Source: Anoxybacteroides tepidamans (GTDB lineage Bacteria; Bacillota; Bacilli; Bacillales; Anoxybacillaceae). From it: 56,358 nt of DNA. The position numbers and the translations under genes are program-made. This document shows positions 1 to 8,890 of the stretch, piece by piece. The notes under the pieces were generated by a model, which saw only the letters and a program-made list of their open reading frames with translations, was not told the DNA's origin and made no database searches. Location of the stretch: positions 1 to 56,358 of the forward strand of contig NZ_JACHEP010000020.1 of NCBI RefSeq assembly GCF_014201465.1. Direction: 5' to 3'. The first letter of the stretch is position 1. Every line of letters starts with the position of its first letter.

Positions 1-80
1 CTGTCACGCGAAGGCGTGACGAAGGCAAGTCACAGACTTGCCTCCGACAGTCGAAAAAATAGGGAGTCTACTTTTTCGTC
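1..80. repeat. Dense palindromic repeat at the left edge
   Basis: Three perfect or near-perfect hairpins lie back to back. Positions 3-9 pair with 14-20 (7 bp, loop GAAG); 23-31 pair with 35-43 (9 bp, loop ACA); 52-58 pair with 73-79 (7 bp). In addition 1-5 (CTGTC) is complementary to 46-50 (GACAG), so the first two stems could sit inside a closed cloverleaf-like fold. This could be the end of a small mobile palindromic repeat, or the 3' end of a gene outside the window. I do not recognise it. Confidence 0.55.
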
Positions 81-325
81 AGCCATAAGTTAAACTTCCC
101 AGTTGTATTTATATAATTTTGTACTTGCTCTATTTTTAAAACTCATACTTTTTTATAATAATTATAATTAAATGACCATTATCACTGTTTACACTATACA
201 AGATCAATAGGGGAATACCTCTAAATGTACTATAAAGAATTTCCAATTTTTCGTTTCCATTTTCATCTCAATACAAGCTGAGATATAACGTGGAGAGTAA
301 TGATCCGGATATAAAATGAAAAAAA

Positions 326-450
326 CTACTGTCCGTTTTCAGTCATTTTTTTGACATATCCTTCGATTTCTTGCTTTGTCTCTTGCACTTGTTCATTGCA
401 TCCAAAACAATGCGACGATCAAAACGATATACAATTGACAAATCATTGAA
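326..450 (-). pseudogene. Decayed small gene, C-terminal part
   Basis: On the minus strand a gene-like tail ends at a TAG (326-328) and reads NEQVQETKQEIEGYVKKMTE near its C terminus. It looks coding (acidic and basic residues in helix-like order) but has no start. The upstream part continues only after a shift of one base (reading IVYRFDRRIVLDA). I interpret it as a frameshifted remnant of a small unidentified protein. The rest of 81-716 shows no convincing gene: it is AT-rich and holds only the inverted repeat and promoter-like sequence described separately. Confidence 0.3.
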
Positions 451-598
451 GCTTTATTGTATTCGTCGTACGAGCCGACAAGGGAAGAGGAAAAAAGCTA
501 GGAAGAAGAGCTTGACATGTTTCATGTTGCGAAAAATGTTGCAGCTGACGCCTCCTTACGACGATGTGAAGTAGTTGATACAAGATGTCGATCAGTTG

Positions 599-622
599 AT
601 TTGTAAACGTCATTTTACAAAT
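599..622. promoter_or_regulatory. Inverted repeat upstream of the glpP-ugp operon
   Basis: Perfect 9-bp arms (ATTTGTAAA at 599-607 and TTTACAAAT at 614-622) are separated by CGTCAT. It lies directly upstream of a possible promoter (TTCAAA at 625-630, an 18-base spacer, TATACT at 649-654), a usual place for a repressor or activator site. TTTACA-N5-TTCAAA within it also resembles a PhoP-type direct repeat. The regulator is not identified. Confidence 0.4.
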
Positions 623-716
623 ATTTCAAAATAAATAAATATATCGTTTATACTCTTTTAACAAACAGTTGGTAACATGTATGACAAGAAGTGAATATTT
701 CTTGGTGGAGATAGTG

Positions 717-787
717 AGAAACCGTGAAGACAGCGTAGAGTGAGTGATCTTTCTCTATGTATGTTCTCGGTTTCTTTTTTATTTTTG
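717..787 (+). terminator. Leader terminator/antiterminator hairpin before glpP
   Basis: AGAAACCG (717-724) pairs perfectly with CGGTTTCT (768-775), followed by a long T-rich run. A smaller internal stem (TAGAG with CTCTA) sits in the loop. The hairpin lies between the likely promoter and the glpP start. GlpP of Bacillus is known to act on leader terminators of glp genes when glycerol 3-phosphate is bound, so this is a likely target and would make the operon autoregulated. The GlpP link is inference. Confidence 0.6.
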
Positions 788-800
788 AAAGGAGGCACAT

Positions 801-1376
801 ATGACGGTATTTTTACAAGATCCGCTTATTGCGGCGATTAAGCAGCCGAAACATATCGAACGTTTTTTACAAACGACATGGAAAACAGTACTTTTACAGA
901 CAGGGACGATTAGCGTTTTAAAACGATATGTTGATGTACTAAAAGAAAACGGTCGATACGTTTTTGTACACGTAGAAAAAATTCCTGGTATTAGCTATGA
1001 CAAAGAAGGGCTACAGTTTTTAGCAAAATTTATCCGACCGCACGGCATTGTGACGACGAAAAGTACACTTGTGCAACTAGCAAAAAAAGAGGGGCTTTGG
1101 ACGATTCAACGCTTGTTTTTAGTCGATACAGATGCGGTGGAGAATGGACTAAAACAAGTTTCTGAAATCACTCCCGATGCATTGGAAGTGATGCCAGGGA
1201 TCGTACCGGAGATGGTTGCTAACCTTGTTCAGCGCACAAACATTCCGATTATTACAGGTGGACTCGTTCAACATCGCCACCATATTACACAGGCGCTGCA
1301 AAGCGGGGCGATCGCGGTGTCAACAGGAAATCCGACATTATGGAAAACGGTTCAGAAAGAGGGATTATATGATTGA
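801..1376 (+). CDS. glpP: Glycerol-3-phosphate-responsive antiterminator GlpP
   Basis: The 191-residue protein matches the GlpP family in length and pattern. Examples are the N-terminal FLQDPLIAAIKQP, the ISVLKRYVDVLK helix, HGIVTTKSTLVQLAK, ALEVMPGIVPEM and the C-terminal VPxIxGGL-type phosphate-site motif (IPIITGGLVQ) followed by GAIAVSTGNPTLW. In Bacillus, GlpP binds glycerol 3-phosphate and lets transcription continue past leader terminators of glycerol genes. The start has a strong site, GAAAGGAGG, eight bases ahead. It overlaps the next gene by 8 bases, so it is the first gene of the ugp-type operon rather than standing beside glpF/glpK. Its probable target is the hairpin immediately upstream. 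Confidence 0.93.
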   Translation: MTVFLQDPLIAAIKQPKHIERFLQTTWKTVLLQTGTISVLKRYVDVLKENGRYVFVHVEKIPGISYDKEGLQFLAKFIRPHGIVTTKSTLVQLAKKEGLWTIQRLFLVDTDAVENGLKQVSEITPDALEVMPGIVPEMVANLVQRTNIPIITGGLVQHRHHITQALQSGAIAVSTGNPTLWKTVQKEGLYD

Positions 1377-2472
1377 GTTAGTTCAAATAGGAAAATCATA
1401 CGACGGAAAGACGTTTGTCGTTGATGATGTAAATGTACGAATTGAAAAAGGGGAGTTTTTTGTGCTTGTCGGGCCGTCTGGATGCGGCAAAAGCACGTTG
1501 TTGAGAATGATCGCCGGACTTGAGCCGATTACGTCGGGAAGTTTGCGGATCAATGGAAAAGAAATGAACGATGTTCCGCCGAGCGAACGCAACTTGTCAA
1601 TGGTGTTTCAAAATTATGCACTATACCCCCATTTAACCGTTGAGGAAAATATTACGTTTGGCTTACATACGAAAAAAATATCGAAGCAAGAGCGAAAAAA
1701 ACGATGTATGGAAGCAGCCGAGATGCTTGGATTAACAGACTATTTAAAACATAAGCCTCGTCAGTTATCGGGCGGTCAGCGTCAGCGTGTTGCCTTGGCG
1801 CGTGCAATCGTTGCCCAAACGCCGATTTGTTTAATGGATGAACCGTTATCTAATTTAGATGCGAAATTGCGTGCGAAAATGCGTTTCGAAATTCGCCAAT
1901 TGCAGCAGCAGCTAGGCATTACAATGATTTATGTTACGCATGACCAAATCGAAGCGATGACGATGGCTGATCGCATCATGGTGATGAATGGTGGACGTGT
2001 CCAGCAAATCGGTGAACCGCTTGATGTATACAATCATCCTGCGAATATATTTGTCGCGTCGTTTATCGGCTCGCCGGCAATGAACATGACAAAAGCAGAT
2101 GTGTTAGAACAATCATTAATTTTTAATCGAGAAAGGATTATGCGACTAGCCCATCGGTTTCCGCTTGAAACAAAAAACATTACAATCGGTGTACGTCCAG
2201 AACATATTCGTTTGGCAAACAAAAATGATCCGTATTTTACTGTCAAAGTTGTGAATGTCGAGCGACTTGGGACAGAAACGCTCATCACGTTTGCATTAAC
2301 GAAAAAGGAGCATTGGATTGCGCGTTGGAACGGACAATGTTCGGTTCGCGTAGGTGACGAAGTGCCTGTCACGATTGATGAACAACATGTGCTATTTTTT
2401 AACGAAGCTGGTGAAAGGTTGTATATGGGAGTAGGTGACGATTATGTTTCGTTCCGTGAAACAAAATTTTGA
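1369..2472 (+). CDS. ugpC: Sugar/glycerol-phosphate ABC importer ATPase (UgpC/MsmX type)
   Basis: This is a 367-residue ATPase of the MalK/UgpC/MsmX group. Walker A is GPSGCGKST, the signature is LSGGQRQR, Walker B runs PICLMDEPLSNLDA, and the switch histidine is in YVTHDQIEAM. A C-terminal TOBE/MOP-type regulatory domain follows from about residue 235. The ATG at 1369 (MIELVQIGKSYDGK) is the start; upstream in-frame codons would only read through glpP. It overlaps glpP by 8 bases and the next gene by about 29, showing tight coupling. It energises the Ugp permeases, and since related ATPases (MsmX) serve many importers, it could also serve the two mannan importers in this window that lack an ATPase (inference). 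Confidence 0.9.
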   Translation: MIELVQIGKSYDGKTFVVDDVNVRIEKGEFFVLVGPSGCGKSTLLRMIAGLEPITSGSLRINGKEMNDVPPSERNLSMVFQNYALYPHLTVEENITFGLHTKKISKQERKKRCMEAAEMLGLTDYLKHKPRQLSGGQRQRVALARAIVAQTPICLMDEPLSNLDAKLRAKMRFEIRQLQQQLGITMIYVTHDQIEAMTMADRIMVMNGGRVQQIGEPLDVYNHPANIFVASFIGSPAMNMTKADVLEQSLIFNRERIMRLAHRFPLETKNITIGVRPEHIRLANKNDPYFTVKVVNVERLGTETLITFALTKKEHWIARWNGQCSVRVGDEVPVTIDEQHVLFFNEAGERLYMGVGDDYVSFRETKF

Positions 2473-3322
2473 GGGGATGTTATATATTTTTCCATCTTTC
2501 CTTCTCTTTGCAATTTTCGTTTTTTACCCGATGGTGCGAACCGGTTATTTAAGTGTACATATGACCGACTTTCAAGGGAACCCAACAAACTTTATTGGGT
2601 TGGAACACTTCCGTTATTTACTGGAAGATGTCAATTTTCAACAAAGCGTGAAGGCGACATTATTGTTTGTTTTATATACAGTCCCCCCAACCATTATTAT
2701 TGCGCTTAGCTTAGCGCTACTAGCCAATGAAAAAGTCAAAGGAATTCAATTGTTTCGTACATTGTTTTCATCAACGTTAGGGATGAGCGTAGCCGCATCG
2801 TCGGTCATTTGGATGTTTATGTACAATCCAGCAATAGGTGTCATTAATCGAATCATTGCAGCATTAGGGGGAGAAGAACGACAATGGTTGCTTAATCCAG
2901 ACACAGCGCTTATTGCAGCTGCTGTGGCAACGGTATGGATGAATATTGGCTTTGCGTTTCTAATTTTGCTTGGAGGATTGCAAAACATTGATTCGTCTTT
3001 ATATGAAAATGCGAAAATTGCTGGAGTGAGCTACATGTACCAATTGAGGCGCATTACGATTCCGCTTTTGTCGCCTACGCTCTTTTTTGTGACAACGGTA
3101 TCACTTATTCACGCTTTTCAGACGTTTGGCCAAATTGACATTTTAACAAAAGGCGGGCCAATGAATGCAACAACAGTTATTGTATATTCCATTTATCGTG
3201 AAGCATTTATTAATTATAATTTTGGCTTCGCGAGTGCTCAAGCGGTTGTCTTATTTTTCATTGTTCTTCTTGTAACGATCGTACAATTTGCTGTTGTTGA
3301 AAGGAAGGTGCATTACCAATGA
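2444..3322 (+). CDS. ugpA: Glycerol-3-phosphate ABC importer permease UgpA
   Basis: A 292-residue MalF-type inner-membrane permease with about six hydrophobic segments, starting with FIFP-like SFLLFAIFVFYPMV. The binding-protein-dependent transport (EAA) loop is at YENAKIAGVSYMYQLRRI. I chose the ATG at 2444 because AGGTGA ends five bases ahead of it; a GTG at 2435 in the same frame overlaps that site. It overlaps ugpC upstream and ugpE downstream (ATGA). The assignment as glycerol phosphate transporter rests mainly on glpP, the binding protein and the diesterase in the same operon. The permease family alone cannot distinguish substrates. Confidence 0.86.
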   Translation: MFRSVKQNFEGMLYIFPSFLLFAIFVFYPMVRTGYLSVHMTDFQGNPTNFIGLEHFRYLLEDVNFQQSVKATLLFVLYTVPPTIIIALSLALLANEKVKGIQLFRTLFSSTLGMSVAASSVIWMFMYNPAIGVINRIIAALGGEERQWLLNPDTALIAAAVATVWMNIGFAFLILLGGLQNIDSSLYENAKIAGVSYMYQLRRITIPLLSPTLFFVTTVSLIHAFQTFGQIDILTKGGPMNATTVIVYSIYREAFINYNFGFASAQAVVLFFIVLLVTIVQFAVVERKVHYQ

Positions 3323-4131
3323 GCATCTTTCGTTCCATGGTGACTTACATATTGCTAGTGATTGGCGCCGTTATTGTAATGTTTCCAATCGGTTATGCAT
3401 TCATTATTAGCTTTTTAAGTGGTGCACAGTTACTTCAAGGGGTTTTATGGCCTGATGAATGGTCGCTACGAAATTATGTGACCGCTTTTGAAAAGGTGCC
3501 GTTGCTTCGCTATTTATGGAACAGTTTTATCGTATCGTTCATCGTTATGATTGGACAGCTCCTTGTTTCGAGTTTAGCTGCATACGCTTTTGTATTTTTG
3601 CGATTTTGGGGGCGGGATGTTTTATTTTTTATGACAATTGCCACGATGCTTATTCCGTGGGAGGCAACGGTCATACCGAACTTTTTGACCATTCAAAAAC
3701 TTGGGTGGACAAATAGTTATCTCGGTTTGACTGTCCCGTTTTTCGCTCTCGCATTCGGTATTTTTTTGTTAAGGCAACATTTTAAAACGATCCCGTTTGA
3801 ATTGTATGAAGCTGCCCAAGTATCGGGGGTTCGCCATTTTCGCTTTTTTTGGTATGTCGTTCTGCCGCTTTCGAAAACAAGTTTAGCGACACTTGGCGTA
3901 TACAGCTTTTTAACGACATGGAACATGTATTTATGGCCGCTTCTTGTGACGAATGATGAAAAAGTGCGAACCGTGCAAATTGGGTTAAAGCAAATGCAAA
4001 CACAAGAAATGGCGACAGAATGGGGGGTGGTGATGGCTGCGGTTGTGATTGTAATTATGCCGACGTTGCTGTTATTGTTTATTGGTCAAAAACAACTGCA
4101 AAAAGGGCTTATGCAAGGAGCGATTAAATAA
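3319..4131 (+). CDS. ugpE: Glycerol-3-phosphate ABC importer permease UgpE
   Basis: A 270-residue MalG-type permease with six predicted membrane helices and the EAA loop YEAAQVSGVRHFRFFWYVVLP. The ATG at 3319 overlaps the stop of ugpA by four bases (ATGA), indicating translational coupling with its partner. The length fits the family. It forms the membrane pore with UgpA and docks on the UgpC ATPase through the EAA loop. Substrate assignment is from operon context. Confidence 0.86.
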   Translation: MSIFRSMVTYILLVIGAVIVMFPIGYAFIISFLSGAQLLQGVLWPDEWSLRNYVTAFEKVPLLRYLWNSFIVSFIVMIGQLLVSSLAAYAFVFLRFWGRDVLFFMTIATMLIPWEATVIPNFLTIQKLGWTNSYLGLTVPFFALAFGIFLLRQHFKTIPFELYEAAQVSGVRHFRFFWYVVLPLSKTSLATLGVYSFLTTWNMYLWPLLVTNDEKVRTVQIGLKQMQTQEMATEWGVVMAAVVIVIMPTLLLLFIGQKQLQKGLMQGAIK

Positions 4132-4146
4132 AGGGGAGAGTAGGAA

Positions 4147-5475
4147 ATGAAGAAGCTTTCATTATTATTTAGTTTGCTGTTTTTGTTAGTTGGTTGCAGC
4201 AGCGAAAAAACTGAACAAGCAAGCGCGCAACCTTCTTCTGAAGACAAAACGCAAAAAGGGAAAACAGAAGTTGTATTTTGGCATGCGATGGAAGGAGACT
4301 TAGGAAAAGTACTAAATGAAATTGTTCATGATTTTAACACATCACAATCGACGGTCGAAGTTAAACCAGTGTTTCAAGGAACGTATGAAGAGGCGTTGAC
4401 AAAATTTAATGCGGTAGCCGGCACGAAAGATGCGCCAACGATTATGCAGACGTTCGAAGTTGGAACGAAATATATGATTGATAGTGGAAAAATTGAGCCA
4501 GTGCAAACGTTTATTGATCAAGATCATTATGACGTTTCGCAGTGGGAGAAAAATATCGTCAATTACTATACGGTGAACGGAACGATTTATTCGATGCCGT
4601 TTAACTCATCGACCCCAGTGCTTATTTACAATAAAGATGCGTTTAAAAAAGCGGGATTAGATCCAGAAAAACCGCCAATGACGTATAGCGAGTTAAAAGA
4701 AGCAGCACGAAAATTAACGAAAAACGGAAATTATGGTTTTTCGATTTTAAATTACGGATGGTTTTTTGAGCAAATGCTAGCGGTACAAGGTGGATTGTAT
4801 GTAAATGAAGAGAACGGCAGAAAAGGTGAAGCGACAGAAGCAGTGTTTAATAGCGAAGAAGGATTGCGTGTTTTTAAATTAATTCAAGATATGTATAAAG
4901 AAGGAACGTTTTATAATGTCGGTCAAAACTGGGATGATATGCGTGCAGCTTTCCAATCCGGGAAAATAGCCATGTACTTAGATTCTTCGGCTGGAGTGCG
5001 TACAATTGTTGACAGTGCACCGTTTGAAGTAGGAGTATCGTATTTGCCAATTCCAGACGGCGTCGAACGGCAAGGAGTCATCATTGGTGGCGCTTCGCTA
5101 TGGATGATAAAAGATGCAGATGAGGCACAGAAAAAAGCAGCATGGGAATTTATGAAATATCTCACAACTCCGGAAGTACAAGCGAAATGGCATGTCAAAA
5201 CAGGGTATTTTGCCATTAATCCAGCTGCTTACGATTTACCACTTGTGAAAGAACAATGGAAAAAATATCCTCAATTAAAAGTCACAGTGAATCAGTTAAA
5301 AGAAACGAAAGCAACGCCAGCAACGCAAGGAGCACTGATTTCTGTTTTTCCACAGTCTCGCCAACGTGTCGTTAGTGCGATGGAAAGTTTGTATCAAGGT
5401 GTTGACCCGAAAGAAGCATTGGATCGAGCAGTTGCCGAAACAAATCGTGAATTAGAAATGGCGCGTAAACGATAA
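4147..5475 (+). CDS. ugpB: Glycerol-3-phosphate binding lipoprotein UgpB
   Basis: A 442-residue family-1 extracellular solute-binding protein. The N terminus is a lipoprotein signal, with a hydrophobic stretch and lipobox LVGC, so the mature protein would be anchored at Cys17. The body starts with VVFWHAMEGDLGKVLNEIV and contains PFNSSTPVLIYNKDAFKKAG, characteristic of UgpB-like proteins, and a late GGASLWMIK. The start has GGGGAG upstream. It sits 15 bases after ugpE and before the glycerophosphodiesterase, so glycerol 3-phosphate or glycerophosphodiesters are the most likely ligands. Confidence 0.88.
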   Translation: MKKLSLLFSLLFLLVGCSSEKTEQASAQPSSEDKTQKGKTEVVFWHAMEGDLGKVLNEIVHDFNTSQSTVEVKPVFQGTYEEALTKFNAVAGTKDAPTIMQTFEVGTKYMIDSGKIEPVQTFIDQDHYDVSQWEKNIVNYYTVNGTIYSMPFNSSTPVLIYNKDAFKKAGLDPEKPPMTYSELKEAARKLTKNGNYGFSILNYGWFFEQMLAVQGGLYVNEENGRKGEATEAVFNSEEGLRVFKLIQDMYKEGTFYNVGQNWDDMRAAFQSGKIAMYLDSSAGVRTIVDSAPFEVGVSYLPIPDGVERQGVIIGGASLWMIKDADEAQKKAAWEFMKYLTTPEVQAKWHVKTGYFAINPAAYDLPLVKEQWKKYPQLKVTVNQLKETKATPATQGALISVFPQSRQRVVSAMESLYQGVDPKEALDRAVAETNRELEMARKR

Positions 5476-5538
5476 AAAAATGGGGGAACGGGCGGTAACG
5501 TTCGTTCTCTCTTCATTTAAACAACGGAGGGATGATGA

Positions 5539-6258
5539 ATGAATATTTATGCTCATCGCGGATTTAGCGGGAAGTATCCAGAAAATACGATGATCGCTTT
5601 TCAACAAGCGTATGAGCTTGGGGTAGACGGGATCGAACTTGATGTACAAATGACGAAAGACGGTGAACTCGTTGTCATTCACGACGAGCGTATTGAGAGA
5701 ACGACGGACGGAATTGGTTATGTGAAAGATTTTTTATATCGTCAACTTCGCTGTTTCGATGCAGGGAGCTGGTTTGATGAGCGGTTTGCTGGTGAACGTA
5801 TTCCCGCTTTAGTTGAAGTGCTGGACTGGGCAAGTGAACAAAAGCGAGCGATTACATTAAACATTGAGCTGAAAAATGATACGATTCATTATCCGAATTT
5901 AGAAGAAAAAGTGTTAAAATTATTAGATGCATATACGATGCCACATCGCATTGTTCTTTCATCTTTTCGTCCATCAAGCCTTGTTCATTTAAGACAATTG
6001 AGCAATACTATTCCGCTTGCTGTTTTAGTAGAAGGGGAGAAAAGAGGAGTCAATCATGTAGCCCAATCGATTCAAGCAGAAGAAATTCATGGAGATCCAA
6101 CCTTTTTATTCACCCCATATGGACAAGAAATGAGCAAATATATGGACATATGTGTGTATACGATTAACGATGCTCAATTGTTCACAAAAGTTGCCAAACA
6201 GCGAGTGAAAGCGATAATGACAGATTATCCCGATCGTTTTTTTTCACATGGACGGTGA
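5539..6258 (+). CDS. ugpQ: Glycerophosphodiester phosphodiesterase
   Basis: A 239-residue cytoplasmic GDPD/UgpQ protein. It shows the family signature: catalytic HRGFSGKYPENT at residues 5-16, the metal-binding ELDVQMTKDGELVVIHD, and RTTDGIGYV. It hydrolyses glycerophosphodiesters to glycerol 3-phosphate and an alcohol, the natural partner of the Ugp importer and GlpP sensing. There is no signal peptide, unlike secreted GlpQ. A good AGGGATGATGA ribosome site precedes the start. The final TGA overlaps the region of the next start. A short GC-rich imperfect hairpin lies in the 60-base gap after ugpB. Confidence 0.93.
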   Translation: MNIYAHRGFSGKYPENTMIAFQQAYELGVDGIELDVQMTKDGELVVIHDERIERTTDGIGYVKDFLYRQLRCFDAGSWFDERFAGERIPALVEVLDWASEQKRAITLNIELKNDTIHYPNLEEKVLKLLDAYTMPHRIVLSSFRPSSLVHLRQLSNTIPLAVLVEGEKRGVNHVAQSIQAEEIHGDPTFLFTPYGQEMSKYMDICVYTINDAQLFTKVAKQRVKAIMTDYPDRFFSHGR

Positions 6259-6263
6259 TACAT

Positions 6264-6575
6264 ATGCATTGGTTATTTTTAGCTGTTGCTATTTTATTTG
6301 AAGTAGCCGGAACAACCGCGATGAAATGGTCGGATGGATTAACAAAACTATTTCCGACGTCCGGTATGATCGTATGCTACGGAATTAGTTTTAGTTCATT
6401 GGCGTTAGCATTAAAAGGAATGGATGTATCGATTGCTTATGCCATTTGGTCTGGATTGGGCATAGTACTCATTTCGATTATTGGCATGTTTCTTTTCCAT
6501 GAACCAATGCATGTAATGAAAGCGATCGGTATTGCTTTTATTGTTATAGGTGTAGTGATGTTAAAAAGCTTTTAG
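6264..6575 (+). CDS. Small multidrug resistance (SMR/EmrE-type) transporter
   Basis: A 103-residue protein with four membrane helices. The conserved SMR glutamate in helix 1 is seen in LFEVAGTTAMKWSDG, and the family pattern YAIWSGLGIVLISIIGMFLF is present. SMR proteins work as dimers exporting cationic drugs, guanidinium compounds or small amines. The ATG at 6264 is preferred (GGTGA five bases ahead, and the usual SMR N terminus); an in-frame GTG at 6255 would overlap the diesterase stop. As the last gene of the ugp operon it may export an alcohol moiety such as choline or ethanolamine released by the diesterase. That is speculation from position. Confidence 0.85.
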   Translation: MHWLFLAVAILFEVAGTTAMKWSDGLTKLFPTSGMIVCYGISFSSLALALKGMDVSIAYAIWSGLGIVLISIIGMFLFHEPMHVMKAIGIAFIVIGVVMLKSF

Positions 6576-6682
6576 ATGAATTTTTGTTAAATGTCTGACT
6601 AAATTCGATTGGAGGTTGTAGGTAAATTAGTGGCTGAACGTGATCGGAAAAATTGTTTCAGCTGATCTTTCCCAGAACGACA

Positions 6683-6790
6683 GGAGTGGCTCAAAAAACA
6701 ATATCTAGGATTGAAAACGGAAAAGATGTACCAGAATTATCAACCCTTCTAATCAACAGGCAATAGGACATGTCAATTGATGAGCTATAA
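6683..6790 (+). pseudogene. Decayed XRE-family helix-turn-helix regulator
   Basis: One frame reads VAQKTISRIENGKDVPELST, the recognition helix and following turn of an XRE/HTH_3 repressor, then a possible SIDEL about 15 codons later. Stops and frame changes on both sides leave no open gene. The whole gap 6576-7402 otherwise holds only the terminator at 7077-7108, a TATAAT-like box near 7266 without a clear -35 element, and no other recognisable gene. Confidence 0.55.
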
Positions 6791-7076
6791 AAATTGATGG
6801 AATATAAGGCCGTTTCAATGTTTTTCTACTTGACAACTGACAGTGCACCTGCCGAGAGCCGATGAAAAAAATTTCCTGAAAAGAATTGATTGTTTGTGTA
6901 TGCACGTGAATGCCCAAACAGTTTTGCTGGCTGGGGTAGAAAAACTATGAACAGACCTTGGCGCGCTTTATCATTCAGCATAAATGCAGCCAGATACAAT
7001 GGTCACCGTCATTCATTACAAGTAAAAGAGGATATTTAGTAAGATACTTTGAAAGTACATTTAGAGCGTCATTGCT

Positions 7077-7108
7077 AAAGCAGTCATACTTTAACGGCTG
7101 CTTTTTTT
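7077..7108 (+). terminator. Intrinsic terminator
   Basis: AAAGCAG (7077-7083) pairs with CTGCTTT (7098-7104), extended inward by a wobble and a C-G pair, followed by a T run. It is about 500 bases after the SMR gene, in the intergenic region with the decayed XRE gene, and insulates the malic enzyme gene. Confidence 0.7.
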
Positions 7109-7402
7109 ACGAAAGTAACAGTGAATAATCGGTTGTTCCCACACATAGGTAGGGAGTAAAATTGATTGATAGATGTTTCTTTTTCGTTCAGCAGGAATTA
7201 CAGCAAATGAAGCGAATTTAAAGGGGATTTGATGAAAATACTAGCCACAGTCAGCTGTGAATTTGTATAATGGCTATATCTTGCATTGCCCAAAGCGGTA
7301 GGACAAGTCAGCTCGCCTGGCCATACTGGCACAACAACCATTCAACAATGAAACCTTTGTTCTTGACTAAACAGCAAAAGATTGAAAGAGAGGTAGATAC
7401 AT

Positions 7403-8830
7403 ATGGCGATGCCAAGCGGTGCAAGCATGCATATTACAATCCGTATTCAATTTGCAAAAAATTTAGTATCTTTTGGCGATATTGCTACAGCGATCGGCCA
7501 GGCGGGGGGAGATATTGTCGGGATCGACGTGATTTCTTCAAGTAAAACACATACGGTTCGCGATATTACTGTTAGTGTGTTGGATTCCAAACATTCCGAT
7601 TTAGTTGTGGATACGCTACGAAAAACACATGGAGTAAAAGTTATTAATGTATCCGATCGTACTTTCTTGATGCACATCGGCGGAAAAATTGAGGTGAAAT
7701 CGAAAATTCCGATCAAAACACGCGACGATTTATCGCGCGTTTATACTCCGGGAGTGGCGCGTGTATGTACGGCGATTGCCGAAGATCCAAGCAAGGCGTA
7801 TTCCTTAACCATTAAGCGGAATACAGTGGCGGTTGTTTCCGACGGAACAGCGGTATTAGGATTAGGTGATATCGGGCCGCATGCCGCAATGCCTGTAATG
7901 GAAGGGAAAGCGATGCTGTTTAAGCAGTTGGCAGGTGTCGATGCGTTTCCGATTTGTTTAGATACAAAAGATACAGAAGAAATTATTCAAATTGTCAAGG
8001 CAATCGCGCCGGCGTTTGGCGGCATTAACTTAGAAGATATTTCGGCTCCGCGCTGCTTTGAAATTGAAGAGCGGTTAAAACAAGAATTGGACATTCCTGT
8101 TTTTCACGACGACCAACATGGGACGGCAGTTGTTTTGCTCGCTGGTCTTTTAAATGCGTTAAAAATCGTCGGCAAAAAGATTGAAGATATTAAAGTTGTG
8201 TTAACAGGGATCGGCGCCGCTGGAATTGCGTGTACGAAAATTTTGTTGGCGGCCGGTGTGAAAAATATTATCGGTGTCGACCGCCATGGAGCGATTCATC
8301 GCGGGGTGGAATATGACAATCCGTATTGGAATGAATATGCGCAATTAACGAATCCGGAAAATATAAGCGGCACGCTTTCCGATGTCATTAAAGGTGCGGA
8401 TGTGTTTATCGGTGTATCGGCGCCTGGAATTTTGAAGGTAGAAGATGTGCAGAGCATGGCGAAAGACCCGATCGTTTTTGCGATGGCCAACCCTGTTCCA
8501 GAAATTGATCCAGAGTTGGCGGAACCGTACGTCCGCGTCATGGCGACAGGCCGGTCTGATTATCCGAACCAAATTAACAACGTCCTTTGCTTCCCAGGCA
8601 TTTTCCGCGGGGCGCTCGATTGTCGGGCGATTGAGATTAACGAGGAGATGAAGCTAGCAGCAGCGCAAGCGATTGCTTCTGTGGTGACGGACGAAGAGTT
8701 AAGCGAAACATATATTATCCCGAGTGTATTTAACAGCAAAGTAGCGGAAAGAGTGCGCGAAGCGGTCATTAAAGCAGCGTATCAAACCGGAGTGGCGCGC
8801 AAAGATGATATTATGTTTAAACCGGAATAA
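7403..8830 (+). CDS. NAD(P)-dependent malic enzyme with N-terminal ACT domain
   Basis: A 475-residue malic enzyme converting malate to pyruvate and CO2. Residues 1-85 form an ACT-like regulatory domain ([20 protein letters not shown], then [21 protein letters not shown]). The catalytic part follows: YTPGVARVC, the lysine region [18 protein letters not shown], metal ligands in [17 protein letters not shown] and FHDDQHGTA, the Rossmann [17 protein letters not shown], and ANPVPEI. Its length is typical for the ACT-bearing Bacillaceae form. The start follows GAGAGG. It is bracketed by terminators at 7077 and 8838, so it is probably a single-gene unit. Confidence 0.94.
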   Translation: MAMPSGASMHITIRIQFAKNLVSFGDIATAIGQAGGDIVGIDVISSSKTHTVRDITVSVLDSKHSDLVVDTLRKTHGVKVINVSDRTFLMHIGGKIEVKSKIPIKTRDDLSRVYTPGVARVCTAIAEDPSKAYSLTIKRNTVAVVSDGTAVLGLGDIGPHAAMPVMEGKAMLFKQLAGVDAFPICLDTKDTEEIIQIVKAIAPAFGGINLEDISAPRCFEIEERLKQELDIPVFHDDQHGTAVVLLAGLLNALKIVGKKIEDIKVVLTGIGAAGIACTKILLAAGVKNIIGVDRHGAIHRGVEYDNPYWNEYAQLTNPENISGTLSDVIKGADVFIGVSAPGILKVEDVQSMAKDPIVFAMANPVPEIDPELAEPYVRVMATGRSDYPNQINNVLCFPGIFRGALDCRAIEINEEMKLAAAQAIASVVTDEELSETYIIPSVFNSKVAERVREAVIKAAYQTGVARKDDIMFKPE

Positions 8831-8837
8831 AGGAAGT

Positions 8838-8867
8838 GCCGAAACCTCTTGTTCGTGAGGTTTCGGC
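8838..8867 (+). terminator. Hairpin after malic enzyme
   Basis: GCCGAAACCTC (8838-8848) pairs perfectly with GAGGTTTCGGC (8857-8867), eight bases after the malic enzyme stop. The following T tract is weak (AGCTTTG), so read-through into the next small gene is possible. Confidence 0.65.
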
Positions 8868-8890
8868 AGCTTTGATAAGGGAGGGGTGTT

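Noticed and set aside
371-574. 67-codon plus-strand frame near the left edge
   Set aside because: Very basic, low-complexity composition and no ribosome site. The opposite strand has more protein-like remnants.
7270-7545. 91-codon plus-strand frame before malic enzyme
   Set aside because: It overlaps the malic enzyme start in another frame, lacks a ribosome site and shows no motif.
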